Shown piece by piece: positions 26,560 to 35,129 of a stretch of 64,000 nucleotides of DNA (position 1 is its first letter; each line of letters starts with the position of its first letter). Under the pieces are notes generated by a model. That model did no database searches and had not been told where the DNA came from. It saw only the letters and a list, made by a program, of their open reading frames with translations. The DNA is from Klebsiella quasipneumoniae subsp. quasipneumoniae. GTDB taxonomy: Bacteria > Pseudomonadota > Gammaproteobacteria > Enterobacterales > Enterobacteriaceae. Where the stretch lies: positions 2,914,001 through 2,978,000 of the forward strand of contig NZ_CP084876.1 in the NCBI RefSeq assembly GCF_020525925.1. The letters run 5' to 3'. The position numbers and the translations under genes are program-made.

Positions 26560-28277
26560 TCCAGTCTTTCTCCGGTTGGTTGCAGAATGATAATCAGGCG
26601 GTTGAACAAGTAGATATCGGTGTAGAGCGCAAAGAAGCGGCTGAGCATCTCGCCAAACAGGCATATATCGCCTCGTCCGGCAAAGCCGTGGCTGTCGAGG
26701 GTGACTTCAATTTGTACGCCGCGCACCAGATGGCCCTGTGCAAAGCGCTCTGTTGCGCGGTGCTTCACGTCGAGGATGGCTTCCAGACGCCGACGATTCA
26801 TCTCGCTGTCGGTCCATTCATACAGCGCCAGGGTGCCGCGCAGGACTTCAGCGTTGTCCATCAGGGAAAGAAAACTGCTGCCCAGATGGCTCAGCACCCG
26901 CCAGTGAAAACGATCCTGGGCAGGGGGATAGCACGGAAGCGTCGGCGCGCAGAGGTTACGAACCGCGACGCTGGCCGAGGTGGTTTTCATCACCGTATCG
27001 AGCACGGTGCTCTGCAGCGCACGACGCGGAAGCTGGCCGTTGGTTCCGGTGAGGGTGAGCGACAGGCTTTCATCTTCCGGTACGGTATGATTGTCAAAGG
27101 CTTCCCCGCCGACGATAAGCCAGGTGTTATGCAACCCGGAGGGGCCACGGCGCACCCGGGTATGATAGTAATAATCAGGCGCGTCATGACGCATCATGCC
27201 GCCTTTGTGACGAAAGCTTGAGAACGGCGCGTAAGCCTGTTGGCTCGAGGAGATCACGGAATCGACGGTGTAAATTTCAGTGTGACCGTCCTGCACGCGC
27301 AGTGGGCGCAGCAGGTATTCTGTCTGCAGGGAATTGATGGTCAGCGGATCGGACTCGAGCGGGAACAGGTTGATCGCCGGTACGCAGTGCAGGCGCAGCT
27401 GCTTTTCGCTGAAGCGGAAGTCATGTTCCCAGCGTTCCGCCAGCACGACGTCGATCTCAAACCACGCCATCCCGGCCGGGAAAGCCACCGTCTCCAGCCC
27501 GCGCAGGTCGATGAACATGAACTTTTCACGGAAGGTAAAATACTCCAGCAGCAGCTGGTAGCCGCGAAAACTGCGGCCATCTTCGGGCCAGAGGCCGTCA
27601 TCCTCGCCAAATCCCAGCGCGCTGAAATACCCGTCCAGCGGCTTTCTGTCCTCCTCACCGGGTACGCGCAGCCACATCCTGGCCACCTTGAGGGTAAAGG
27701 CCTCGTGCATGGCGCAGGCCAGCGGCGCATCGGCGTTGCAGTAGAGCGGGATATGGCTGAGATCGATCCGGCGCCAGTCCGTCAGGCTGCTGCAGTTAAA
27801 GCGCAGCGTGATCACCGACCGGCCATCCGTATCGGTGGTCAGCTGAGCGCGCTCCAGGGACAACGGCTGCAGAGCGATCGCTTTGGTGGTGGTGTACCGA
27901 CAGCGCGTGCCCTTTTCACCGATCGGCCGGGAAAGCACTTCAAAGCCTTTGGCCATCGTCATCGGCTCTTTCATTTCCTGCCAGTCGGGGGTGAATTCCA
28001 CGACCGACAGGGAAGGAATGGTACGTAAATAATGTGGCCACAGCAGACTGACCACGCCTTCGGTGAGTTCGGGCAGGTCGTCATCAAGCTTCTGGCGCAT
28101 GCGGCCCATCAGGAAGGCAAAACCTTCAAACAGACGCTCGACAAAGGGGTCGCGGGCGCCCGCTTTGTCAAGATTGAGCATTGCCGCCTGCTCAGGATGA
28201 GCGCGGGCAAACTCTTCACCCGCTTCCAGCAGGTAGCGCATTTCAGCGTCGTAATAACGCAGGGTTAAATCGTCCAT
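26523..28277 (-). CDS. tssF: Type VI secretion baseplate protein TssF
   Basis: 584 residues, the usual size for TssF/VasA/ImpG. Motifs: YYDAEMRYLLEAGEEFARAH, DPFVERLFEGFAFLMGRMRQ and KLDDDLPELTEGVVSLLWPH at the N-terminus, the classic TssF start. The protein links sheath, spike and membrane complex in the baseplate wedge with TssG. It follows tssA by 79 bp and runs into tssG. Confidence 0.95.
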   Translation of the reverse strand: MDDLTLRYYDAEMRYLLEAGEEFARAHPEQAAMLNLDKAGARDPFVERLFEGFAFLMGRMRQKLDDDLPELTEGVVSLLWPHYLRTIPSLSVVEFTPDWQEMKEPMTMAKGFEVLSRPIGEKGTRCRYTTTKAIALQPLSLERAQLTTDTDGRSVITLRFNCSSLTDWRRIDLSHIPLYCNADAPLACAMHEAFTLKVARMWLRVPGEEDRKPLDGYFSALGFGEDDGLWPEDGRSFRGYQLLLEYFTFREKFMFIDLRGLETVAFPAGMAWFEIDVVLAERWEHDFRFSEKQLRLHCVPAINLFPLESDPLTINSLQTEYLLRPLRVQDGHTEIYTVDSVISSSQQAYAPFSSFRHKGGMMRHDAPDYYYHTRVRRGPSGLHNTWLIVGGEAFDNHTVPEDESLSLTLTGTNGQLPRRALQSTVLDTVMKTTSASVAVRNLCAPTLPCYPPAQDRFHWRVLSHLGSSFLSLMDNAEVLRGTLALYEWTDSEMNRRRLEAILDVKHRATERFAQGHLVRGVQIEVTLDSHGFAGRGDICLFGEMLSRFFALYTDIYLFNRLIIILQPTGERLEWEEKHSRRIPG

Positions 28278-28356
28278 AAGTCACCAGAAGAAGTAATAGC
28301 TTTCAGATATGCAGAAGACAGCAGATGCAAGTAATGAGGTGCGGTTGACGCGTAAA

Positions 28357-29949
28357 TTATGCGCACAGCACCGCAGCGCGAGCGGGATCCAGAGCGATAA
28401 GCCCGGCAAGCAAAGACTCCATCTCTGGCTGCAAGCGATTTTTTTCTGCCTCACTGCGCCCGGCCTTGCCTCTTAGTAGCCGGAGTCGGCGGGCTTTGAT
28501 CTCAAAGATAAGCTCCGGCGTCCATTGTTCGAGCGTCATCTCCCGGGCACGGCTGTCGAGTTCCGCCAGCAGATGCAGCGCTATTTCATTTTTTCCGTAC
28601 TGCTCGCTGACCCGCGCCATCAATAAGCGCATCAGCCACCTATTGCGGCTGGTGGTATAGCCCGGTTGCGCCTGTAACCAGTTCAGCGCCGACTCAATAC
28701 CTTCATCGTCCGCGCGGGCGAGCACTTCTGCCTCCAGCGACAGCACCTCATCAGTGCTGGTCGCCGCCATCACCGGCTCACCTTGCCATCCGGCCATCTC
28801 ATCCAGAACATGTTCGTTAAGCCAGTTGAGCGTCACTTCATCGGCGAATGGCGTACCATCGTTAAACGCCAGGGTTTCCAGCCCCGGTAGACGAGCCAGT
28901 AGCCCTTTCATATCCCGGCACAGGATATCGGCCCGTACAGTGTCAGCATCCAGTTTCAGCAGCGCCTGCCAGGCGTACCACTGCACGTCCAGCCACAGAT
29001 GATTGACGCCTTGCGCCAACAGCGTGTCCGTATGCTCCAGCAGTTCTGACCAGCTTTTCTGTAAATACAACCGCTTAAGATGGGCTTTACTCTCCGGCTT
29101 TGGAGGCAATAGCCGGGTCCGGCCGGAGGCATCCAGCGGCGGTAATTCCGTTAAAGTATCCCAACGCACACTCTTCATCAGATGATGACCTGCCAGCCAT
29201 CCGCCGGGACACTCACGCAGATATTTCGCCAGCACTTTAACCTGGTCGAGCAAATCACGTCCTGACGTGACGGTATGCATTACCGGTGCGGTGTCTGCAT
29301 GTTGGGGCAGCAGATCGTGTTCTTCGCGGCTGGTCTGCGGCACCAGGCTGCGGGCGCCGCCGCTTTGCACCAGTCGGTTCTCCAGGAGCTGATATAGCCC
29401 GGAAAGATCGGGACGAGAGGCCTCAGCCAATACGGCAAAAGAAGCTTCCGTCAGCAATAACGCCCCGATAATGACCTGCATAGTGGTCATGTCGACTTCC
29501 GGATAAAGAGAGAGACTGTCCGACATCCGGCGACTGCCGAGCCATTCCAGCGCCGATTTGCAGCTACGTTCACGTTGGGGATGGAGCATATCTCCAAACC
29601 GCTCAAGCATTGCCGCAAGCAGCGTAACGCCCTCGGCCAGACCGGTTTCGCCATCCTGCTGCAGACGCGCCCACACGTAAAAGGTGATCACGCGCAGATC
29701 CTTGCAGGTATGAGTCAGCAGTTTTTCTGCCAGCTGGCAAATCAGTTCGGTATCGACGCCGGAGATCTTATTGACCTCCTCGCGGATACGCTGAAAATCA
29801 TCGTCATAGCCCGGATCGCTGCCGGTGGGCTGGCTATCACTGATTGGCGCAAGCCATGACTGCCAGTTTTCCTGGCGTGACCGGGCCTGCTGGCGCAGTA
29901 CGCTTTCATCCAACTGACTGGCGGCAACCAGATTTTGTAAAATACTCAT
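28357..29949 (-). CDS. tssA: Type VI secretion protein TssA
   Basis: 530 residues with the ImpA_N domain at the N-terminus (WLAPISDSQPTGSDPGYDDD; DLRVITFYVWARLQQDGE) and a VasJ-like C-terminal region rich in helices (LARLPGLETLAFNDGTPFAD; YTTSRNRWLMRLLMARVSEQ). TssA proteins prime the baseplate and cap the growing tail. It overlaps the tssM stop by 4 bases (ATGA, 29946-29949). Confidence 0.92.
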   Translation of the reverse strand: MSILQNLVAASQLDESVLRQQARSRQENWQSWLAPISDSQPTGSDPGYDDDFQRIREEVNKISGVDTELICQLAEKLLTHTCKDLRVITFYVWARLQQDGETGLAEGVTLLAAMLERFGDMLHPQRERSCKSALEWLGSRRMSDSLSLYPEVDMTTMQVIIGALLLTEASFAVLAEASRPDLSGLYQLLENRLVQSGGARSLVPQTSREEHDLLPQHADTAPVMHTVTSGRDLLDQVKVLAKYLRECPGGWLAGHHLMKSVRWDTLTELPPLDASGRTRLLPPKPESKAHLKRLYLQKSWSELLEHTDTLLAQGVNHLWLDVQWYAWQALLKLDADTVRADILCRDMKGLLARLPGLETLAFNDGTPFADEVTLNWLNEHVLDEMAGWQGEPVMAATSTDEVLSLEAEVLARADDEGIESALNWLQAQPGYTTSRNRWLMRLLMARVSEQYGKNEIALHLLAELDSRAREMTLEQWTPELIFEIKARRLRLLRGKAGRSEAEKNRLQPEMESLLAGLIALDPARAAVLCA

Positions 29950-32900
29950 TTTTCCATCTCATCCATGTCACTATTCCCTACCCCCGCCGTCAGGGCCTGT
30001 GCGCTCTCAGCCGCATCGACAGTGAAAATCTGATCCGGCAGGGTCAATCCGCGCAGCGCCAGAAGCACCAGCGGGCCGCTCCCAAGCTGGGAGCGCAGTA
30101 CCCACTGCAGGGTGCGGCCATCCGGAGCGGTGAAGCTCATCATCCACTGGCTGCGTTCGAGCTGCTGGCGTTTACCCTGCTCCAGCCAGCGAATAAAACC
30201 CCAGGTTCCGCTGTAGTCACCAAACAGACGCGTGCCCGCATTGACGGTGGTCCAGGTCAGCAGAGCGCCGGGTTTATACGTTTCCCCCGGCCAGCGAAAA
30301 GTCTGCCAGTCGGCCATCTGATTGAAATAGCGCAGTTTTTGGCCGTCTATCGTCAGCTGTGTCTCCACGACCTGTGCAACAGGCCTGGCCTGCAATTCGA
30401 AGCTGATGCCCTGGCTGCCATCGGTGAAAAGAATGTCGGACAGCTGGCTTAGCTGGTTGATGGCGCGCAGAAAGGCTGGATTAAAGACCAGGCCGTGACT
30501 GTTGACCTTATCCGGCACCCACTGACTACCTTCTTTATGCAGAACACCGTTCAGCTCCGTCGTAAGAAAACGTTCGATTCGCCCGCTGTCTTTGCGCACA
30601 AACTCAGCCAGCATCGGCAGAGAGGCGTCGCTTTTGCTGGCGGCAAACGGAAAGCGGCCGTCAAAAGCGGTGTGCCAGCTGGCGACTACCGATCGGCGCC
30701 ATTTATCATTCAGACTGGCCGCCGACGGCAGAAGCACGGTTTCCCAGGCCTGAGTCAGCGGCTGCACAAACAGAGTGTTACCGAAGCCACTCCACTCTTC
30801 GCCAAGGCTTGCCGAAATCAGACTGCCATATTGTTGCGTGTCGGTCAGGTCGACGCTTTTCCCCTGGAAGACGGTCTGCGCCAGGGTCTGCATCATCTCC
30901 TGCGGATCGGAGGCATTCGCAACCTGCTGCAGACGCAGGCGCACGCGGGTGATGCGGGTCAGATAGGTTTGCAGGCTCAGGGTGCTGTCGGCCGACATGA
31001 CGTTGTTGCCCGTGTTTTTCCCCATTAGCTGGAGCAGTGGGCCGAACGTGTCATCCAGAGGCCCCTGCGGCCCGGCTGCCGACTGGTCGATGACCGGCTT
31101 GTCTTTTCCGCCCACCAGATCTTTGGCCGATTTAATAAGGCTGTCCGACAGCCCCTCCCTTTGTTGCCCCGCCTGCCCCTGCCAGGCAAGGGTATTCATC
31201 AGGGCAATCAGCGGCGACTGGCGGACATCGCTTATCAGCGTGAGCTGGTCGGTAACATCAGCAATGGTGGTCGCCGGATTAAGTCGCAGACTGTTGAGAA
31301 AATTCAGCCAGCTGCCAGCGAAATCGGTGAAGTAGCGTCGGGTCAGACGCGCTTTCAGCGCCTCCGGCGACAGGTCTGTCGACACCGTTTTGCGCGAATC
31401 GCTCAGCACCCAGTCGATTTCCTCCCGGCGCGAGCTGGCTGCCTTATCAATGGCCTGCTGAATGCCGCCTTCCCATGCCTGGCGGGTAAACATCCCCGGG
31501 ACCACTTCATCGGTGGTAAACAGGCGGCGCGCATCGGTGCCACTGGTCATGTCTTCCAGCGATACATCGGCAAAATTACGACGCACGGATTTGAGCATGT
31601 TCTCATACAAGGTGCTTTCGGCATTGCGGCGACCTATCTGCTGCAACAGAACCTGACGGCTCTGACTGACACGTTGTGCATCCGGGATGATCTTCCACTC
31701 TGGCCGCTCGGGCAGCAGGGAGAGATAAAAGGCCCACAGATCCGGCGCCAGACTTTGCCACAGTCCGGTCGAGATCCCCTTTCGCGTTGGCTGGACCGTT
31801 TTCATGGTCTGCGCGAAAAAGGCGCCATCGGCTTTATCCGGACGAGCCATCATCAGCCAGGCTTTCAGCTGGTCATAGCCCGGTTTCGCCAGCCGGGCTC
31901 GCTGGTCGCTATTGGGTGCGGAGTTGACCAGCGCGCTGAGCGCCTGCCGCAGCGCGACATTGGCCGGGTCACGTATCAGGCGGTTGTTTGCCACGCCGTA
32001 CCAGGGCAGGACGGCGTCTAATAGTTGCTGATTATGGTCCAGACCAAAGCGCCGATACCAGGGCGCTCCCTTCTGCCCATCGTGCACGAGACGGCCGGCC
32101 TCATTGCGCAGGGCATGGAGGGCCGTCAGTTGATAGTCAGAAACAGAGGGGTGGGTCACCAGGTCACGGGCTTTTCCCGCTACCGAAACAATCTGGCTGT
32201 AATTAAGGGTAAAGGAGAGCAGCAGTCCCGCCGCCCACAGGCCGAGGATAGCCATCAAACCGCACGCCAGGCCCCGCTCCCACGCCATTCCCACGTGATG
32301 CCCGTGTAAACGGCGGCAGTCATCGACGATTCCCTGCCAGGTGGCGGGCAGCGTCAGGAGATGAGGCTGGCCCGCAGGCGAGGCATCAGCCTCCTGATAA
32401 GGATCTGCGCTACGAGGCGCCGGCAGGCTAAACATCAGGCCTCGCAGCGCAAACCGCTGTCGCGAGGCGGTCAGCCATGGCGCCAGCTGCCAGCGCCATT
32501 GCGCGATTCCCCCGTCGAGAAGCTGCTGCCCCAGACGCAGCAGGAAGTCGTGGCGGGTCTCCTCCGCGATCTGGCGCATCCCCTGCTCCCGCAGCGTGGG
32601 CAGCATCTGCGCAAGCTGACGGGCGACATCGTCCTCGGTAGCGCGTAACGGGAAGCTAACCCCTACCGCCTGCACCGCGCGGTCAGCCTGCGACCACTCA
32701 CTGCCGCACAGTTTCCACAGCCAGACCGGAGCGGCATAGCCCAGCAGTTCGCTAATTTTTTCCAGCCCGCGCAGGTCGTTTTCGCTTATCTGCGGCGTCA
32801 GGGTGAGAGACGATGGCATCACCCGCACAATCCCGTCCAGAGGACGGCCGCGGCGCAGCTTGCGCAGCGCGGCGTATTGCTCAATGTCGGGCTCGGAGAG

Positions 32901-33341
32901 CAAACTGCCGCCGTAAATCAGAACGGTGCGGTTGCCCTCCAGCCAGCGCTGCTGAGGCAGACCAGGCACCAGTTGTTCGATTGCCGCCTCGTCGCCGGTG
33001 ACTAAAAGCAGGCGGACTTTGCGGTGCCAAAAGAAACTATAGCGGTGCTGAAGATATTTTTTTAATTCATTGTTGTTCTCTGCCGTCACATAATATATCT
33101 CGTTGACATAGTTCTCATCATCAGGGGTAAATGGTGTTTCAATATGCCTCTCAGATAAGACGAACTGAGCTGTTATGCAGGAAATGCAAGATATTCCTAT
33201 AATCGCGACTATCTTTAACCAAGTGGAATATCCCTCAATATCAGCAGGGGTTTTATTTATCTGAGAAATTAATAAAACAATCAGGAGCAAGATAACCAAA
33301 ATCAGGAGGCCGAAACCTACCAATCGTATATTTTTTCTCAT
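29946..33341 (-). CDS. tssM: Type VI secretion membrane protein TssM (IcmF)
   Basis: 1131 residues. Two membrane segments start the protein (GFGLLILVILLLIVLLIS; IVAIIGISCISCITAQFVL), a cytoplasmic domain follows, a third segment (GLMAILGLWAAGLLLSFTL) crosses again, and a large periplasmic part carries the IcmF-related and C-terminal beta domains (PGALLTWTTVNAGTRLFGDY). TssM spans the envelope between TssL and TssJ. Where many TssM proteins have a Walker A P-loop, this one reads VRLLLVTGDEAAIEQLVPG, without GxxxxGK[ST], so NTP binding is doubtful. The first 95 or so codons are AT-rich like the effector cassette upstream; the rest is GC-rich. Start at 33341 overlaps the upstream stop (33338). 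Confidence 0.95.
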   Translation of the reverse strand: MRKNIRLVGFGLLILVILLLIVLLISQINKTPADIEGYSTWLKIVAIIGISCISCITAQFVLSERHIETPFTPDDENYVNEIYYVTAENNNELKKYLQHRYSFFWHRKVRLLLVTGDEAAIEQLVPGLPQQRWLEGNRTVLIYGGSLLSEPDIEQYAALRKLRRGRPLDGIVRVMPSSLTLTPQISENDLRGLEKISELLGYAAPVWLWKLCGSEWSQADRAVQAVGVSFPLRATEDDVARQLAQMLPTLREQGMRQIAEETRHDFLLRLGQQLLDGGIAQWRWQLAPWLTASRQRFALRGLMFSLPAPRSADPYQEADASPAGQPHLLTLPATWQGIVDDCRRLHGHHVGMAWERGLACGLMAILGLWAAGLLLSFTLNYSQIVSVAGKARDLVTHPSVSDYQLTALHALRNEAGRLVHDGQKGAPWYRRFGLDHNQQLLDAVLPWYGVANNRLIRDPANVALRQALSALVNSAPNSDQRARLAKPGYDQLKAWLMMARPDKADGAFFAQTMKTVQPTRKGISTGLWQSLAPDLWAFYLSLLPERPEWKIIPDAQRVSQSRQVLLQQIGRRNAESTLYENMLKSVRRNFADVSLEDMTSGTDARRLFTTDEVVPGMFTRQAWEGGIQQAIDKAASSRREEIDWVLSDSRKTVSTDLSPEALKARLTRRYFTDFAGSWLNFLNSLRLNPATTIADVTDQLTLISDVRQSPLIALMNTLAWQGQAGQQREGLSDSLIKSAKDLVGGKDKPVIDQSAAGPQGPLDDTFGPLLQLMGKNTGNNVMSADSTLSLQTYLTRITRVRLRLQQVANASDPQEMMQTLAQTVFQGKSVDLTDTQQYGSLISASLGEEWSGFGNTLFVQPLTQAWETVLLPSAASLNDKWRRSVVASWHTAFDGRFPFAASKSDASLPMLAEFVRKDSGRIERFLTTELNGVLHKEGSQWVPDKVNSHGLVFNPAFLRAINQLSQLSDILFTDGSQGISFELQARPVAQVVETQLTIDGQKLRYFNQMADWQTFRWPGETYKPGALLTWTTVNAGTRLFGDYSGTWGFIRWLEQGKRQQLERSQWMMSFTAPDGRTLQWVLRSQLGSGPLVLLALRGLTLPDQIFTVDAAESAQALTAGVGNSDMDEMEK

Positions 33342-34777
33342 TCCAACCTTTCCTTTTTGGGCTGTCTGACAGCCTTAACAAAACGAGGATACAGCAGTTT
33401 TGAAATTACATTGCGCGTAAGAATGGCTATAAAAGAAAAAGATACTACAAGAAGAAATGAAAATATCATCATGCCAGACCATGAAAATGCAATCGAGGGT
33501 GAGCAATTTGCTATCAAACCGAAAATACTAACGCTAAACAACAACGCCATCATAACTGTTCCAGCAGGAAATGGGGATAAATAAAATTCTCTTAATTGGG
33601 GAGAAATCACCGGACAACTCTTTCCTATTGTCACAGCCCAACCCTCATTCTCATTTTCGCACAAAAGTAAATGAGTTGCCGGGCCATAACGTGTCATTTC
33701 GCAAGCTGACGCAATCATCAGCCATCCAGCAAGCCTTTTATAAACACCAAATTCCTTGTCAAAATCAATTACCCCCCCAGCTCCGATATTATCAACCAGT
33801 GGTAATGGTAGTGTATTTAAAACTCTACCCAATTCTTGTTGGGCCGTAATGTTTAATCCACTATGCCAGACTAAATATCTTTGATCTGATGGTTGTTGCC
33901 CCATATCATGCCACTCAATTAATTCATTCTCCATGGCACTACCACGAAGGGGCATTGCATGGAAAATTTTGGGGATAAAGTTATATTCACCTTGCTTAAC
34001 TAAAGATGATGGTTTAAGCAGTAAAATGCTTGCAAACTCTGGTAATGACTCATTAGGCTGCCGATAATGCATCGCCAGCACCAGAATGTTGCCGCATGTA
34101 GTAGATACACACTGGTTCCAGTCTTTAAAGGCGAACTCTTTCGGGAGCACCAATGTATAAGGTAAACCAGAGAGTTTTTCGCTATCCCAGAGTCGTCGAA
34201 ATGCCCGCTGTTCCGCTTCTTTTTCGCTAGAAGAGGTAAGTAATATCACCGTTAAATTACCCAAATGCTTATCAAGAAGCCTCTGTGGGATACTGACAAA
34301 CAGTAATCGACATAGTTGTTCAAAACGCGAAATACCCGGCGTTAGTGGCTCGTCAGGAAGCAGTGTCAGCGGCGGTTCTTCATCAATGCCTTCCGACGAT
34401 ACACCAGCGATTTTAGGGAGCAATTGAGAGTTGGCTGGTATTATACAATGGAAGCTTACAAAGTGGTGCTTGTGTGCTCTTCTGAACCACAGAAGATTCG
34501 TATTATGTCTCCAGGAATTCCAGCGCCATACAGCAAAAGCTTGAACCTCCCACCAGAACGTGTAGAAGGTAACTACAGTAAAACATCCGATAGTAGTTTG
34601 TAGTATCATTGGCAGCCAATAACCGCTACTAAAAGAAAGAAATCTGTTTTCCGGAGAGTCCAATACTGCAATAATTAGCGACAGTACAAAACCTAATAAA
34701 ACAATTAAGAGGCATAACCAAGGCGACCACTGTTGGGCGCTGTTTTTCTTTGGAATAACCGGTAGAGACCATCCCAT
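33338..34777 (-). CDS. Membrane protein of unknown function linked to PAAR and TssM
   Basis: 479 residues from the ATG at 34777, which overlaps the PAAR stop as TAATG. Topology: two N-terminal membrane segments (WLCLLIVLLGFVLSLIIAVL; QTTIGCFTVVTFYTFWWEVQ), a cytoplasmic or periplasmic domain of about 300 residues, and two C-terminal segments (GTVMMALLFSVSIFGLIANC; GMMIFSFLLVVSFSFIAILT). The middle contains AIL-type beta strands (LTVILLTSSSEKEAEQRAFR; LPYTLVLPKEFAFKDWNQC) but no family I recognise. Being coupled to PAAR upstream and overlapping tssM downstream, it is presumably a type VI accessory or adaptor, or a second immunity protein. AT-rich, with a C7 run at 33772-33778. Confidence 0.7.
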   Translation of the reverse strand: MGWSLPVIPKKNSAQQWSPWLCLLIVLLGFVLSLIIAVLDSPENRFLSFSSGYWLPMILQTTIGCFTVVTFYTFWWEVQAFAVWRWNSWRHNTNLLWFRRAHKHHFVSFHCIIPANSQLLPKIAGVSSEGIDEEPPLTLLPDEPLTPGISRFEQLCRLLFVSIPQRLLDKHLGNLTVILLTSSSEKEAEQRAFRRLWDSEKLSGLPYTLVLPKEFAFKDWNQCVSTTCGNILVLAMHYRQPNESLPEFASILLLKPSSLVKQGEYNFIPKIFHAMPLRGSAMENELIEWHDMGQQPSDQRYLVWHSGLNITAQQELGRVLNTLPLPLVDNIGAGGVIDFDKEFGVYKRLAGWLMIASACEMTRYGPATHLLLCENENEGWAVTIGKSCPVISPQLREFYLSPFPAGTVMMALLFSVSIFGLIANCSPSIAFSWSGMMIFSFLLVVSFSFIAILTRNVISKLLYPRFVKAVRQPKKERLE

Positions 34778-35040
34778 TATCCGATCTCCATATCCTGTAA
34801 ACTGGCAATAACCACAGCTCCGCACTGTGTTTTACAATGGTGGATAACAACTCCACGGCCGTTTTCTTCATAGGCAGAAAAATCACACTCAATGATGTTA
34901 TTTGTACCGTGATACGGGCAGGATACAGTATCGTTCAGGAGGGCAACATTTTTTCCCGATATCTCAAAACTGGACGAGGCTGAAGTTACTATACCACCAT
35001 GTGAAGTAGCATCCCCTATAACAACGATATATTTACCCAC
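34777..35040 (-). CDS. PAAR-domain spike tip protein
   Basis: 87 residues made of a single PAAR domain: VVIGDATSHGGIVTSASSSF, SCPYHGTNNIIECD, and the conserved terminal part RGVVIHHCKTQCGAVVIAS. PAAR proteins sharpen the VgrG spike and often recruit effectors; the zinc ligands (His and Cys) are visible. No C-terminal toxin extension is fused to it. It lies between the lipase effector gene and the coupled membrane protein. Confidence 0.88.
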   Translation of the reverse strand: MGKYIVVIGDATSHGGIVTSASSSFEISGKNVALLNDTVSCPYHGTNNIIECDFSAYEENGRGVVIHHCKTQCGAVVIASLQDMEIG

Positions 35041-35129
35041 TTGCCATTCCTTTGGTTAAAATTAAGACCTTAAATATTTATTTTGATATTCATCATGTTT
35101 ATTAAACTGAATGGCTTATTAACACTTGT

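Noticed and set aside
33772..33778. C7 run in the PAAR-linked membrane gene as phase-variation switch
   Set aside because: Only seven bases and the frame is intact; too weak without population data.
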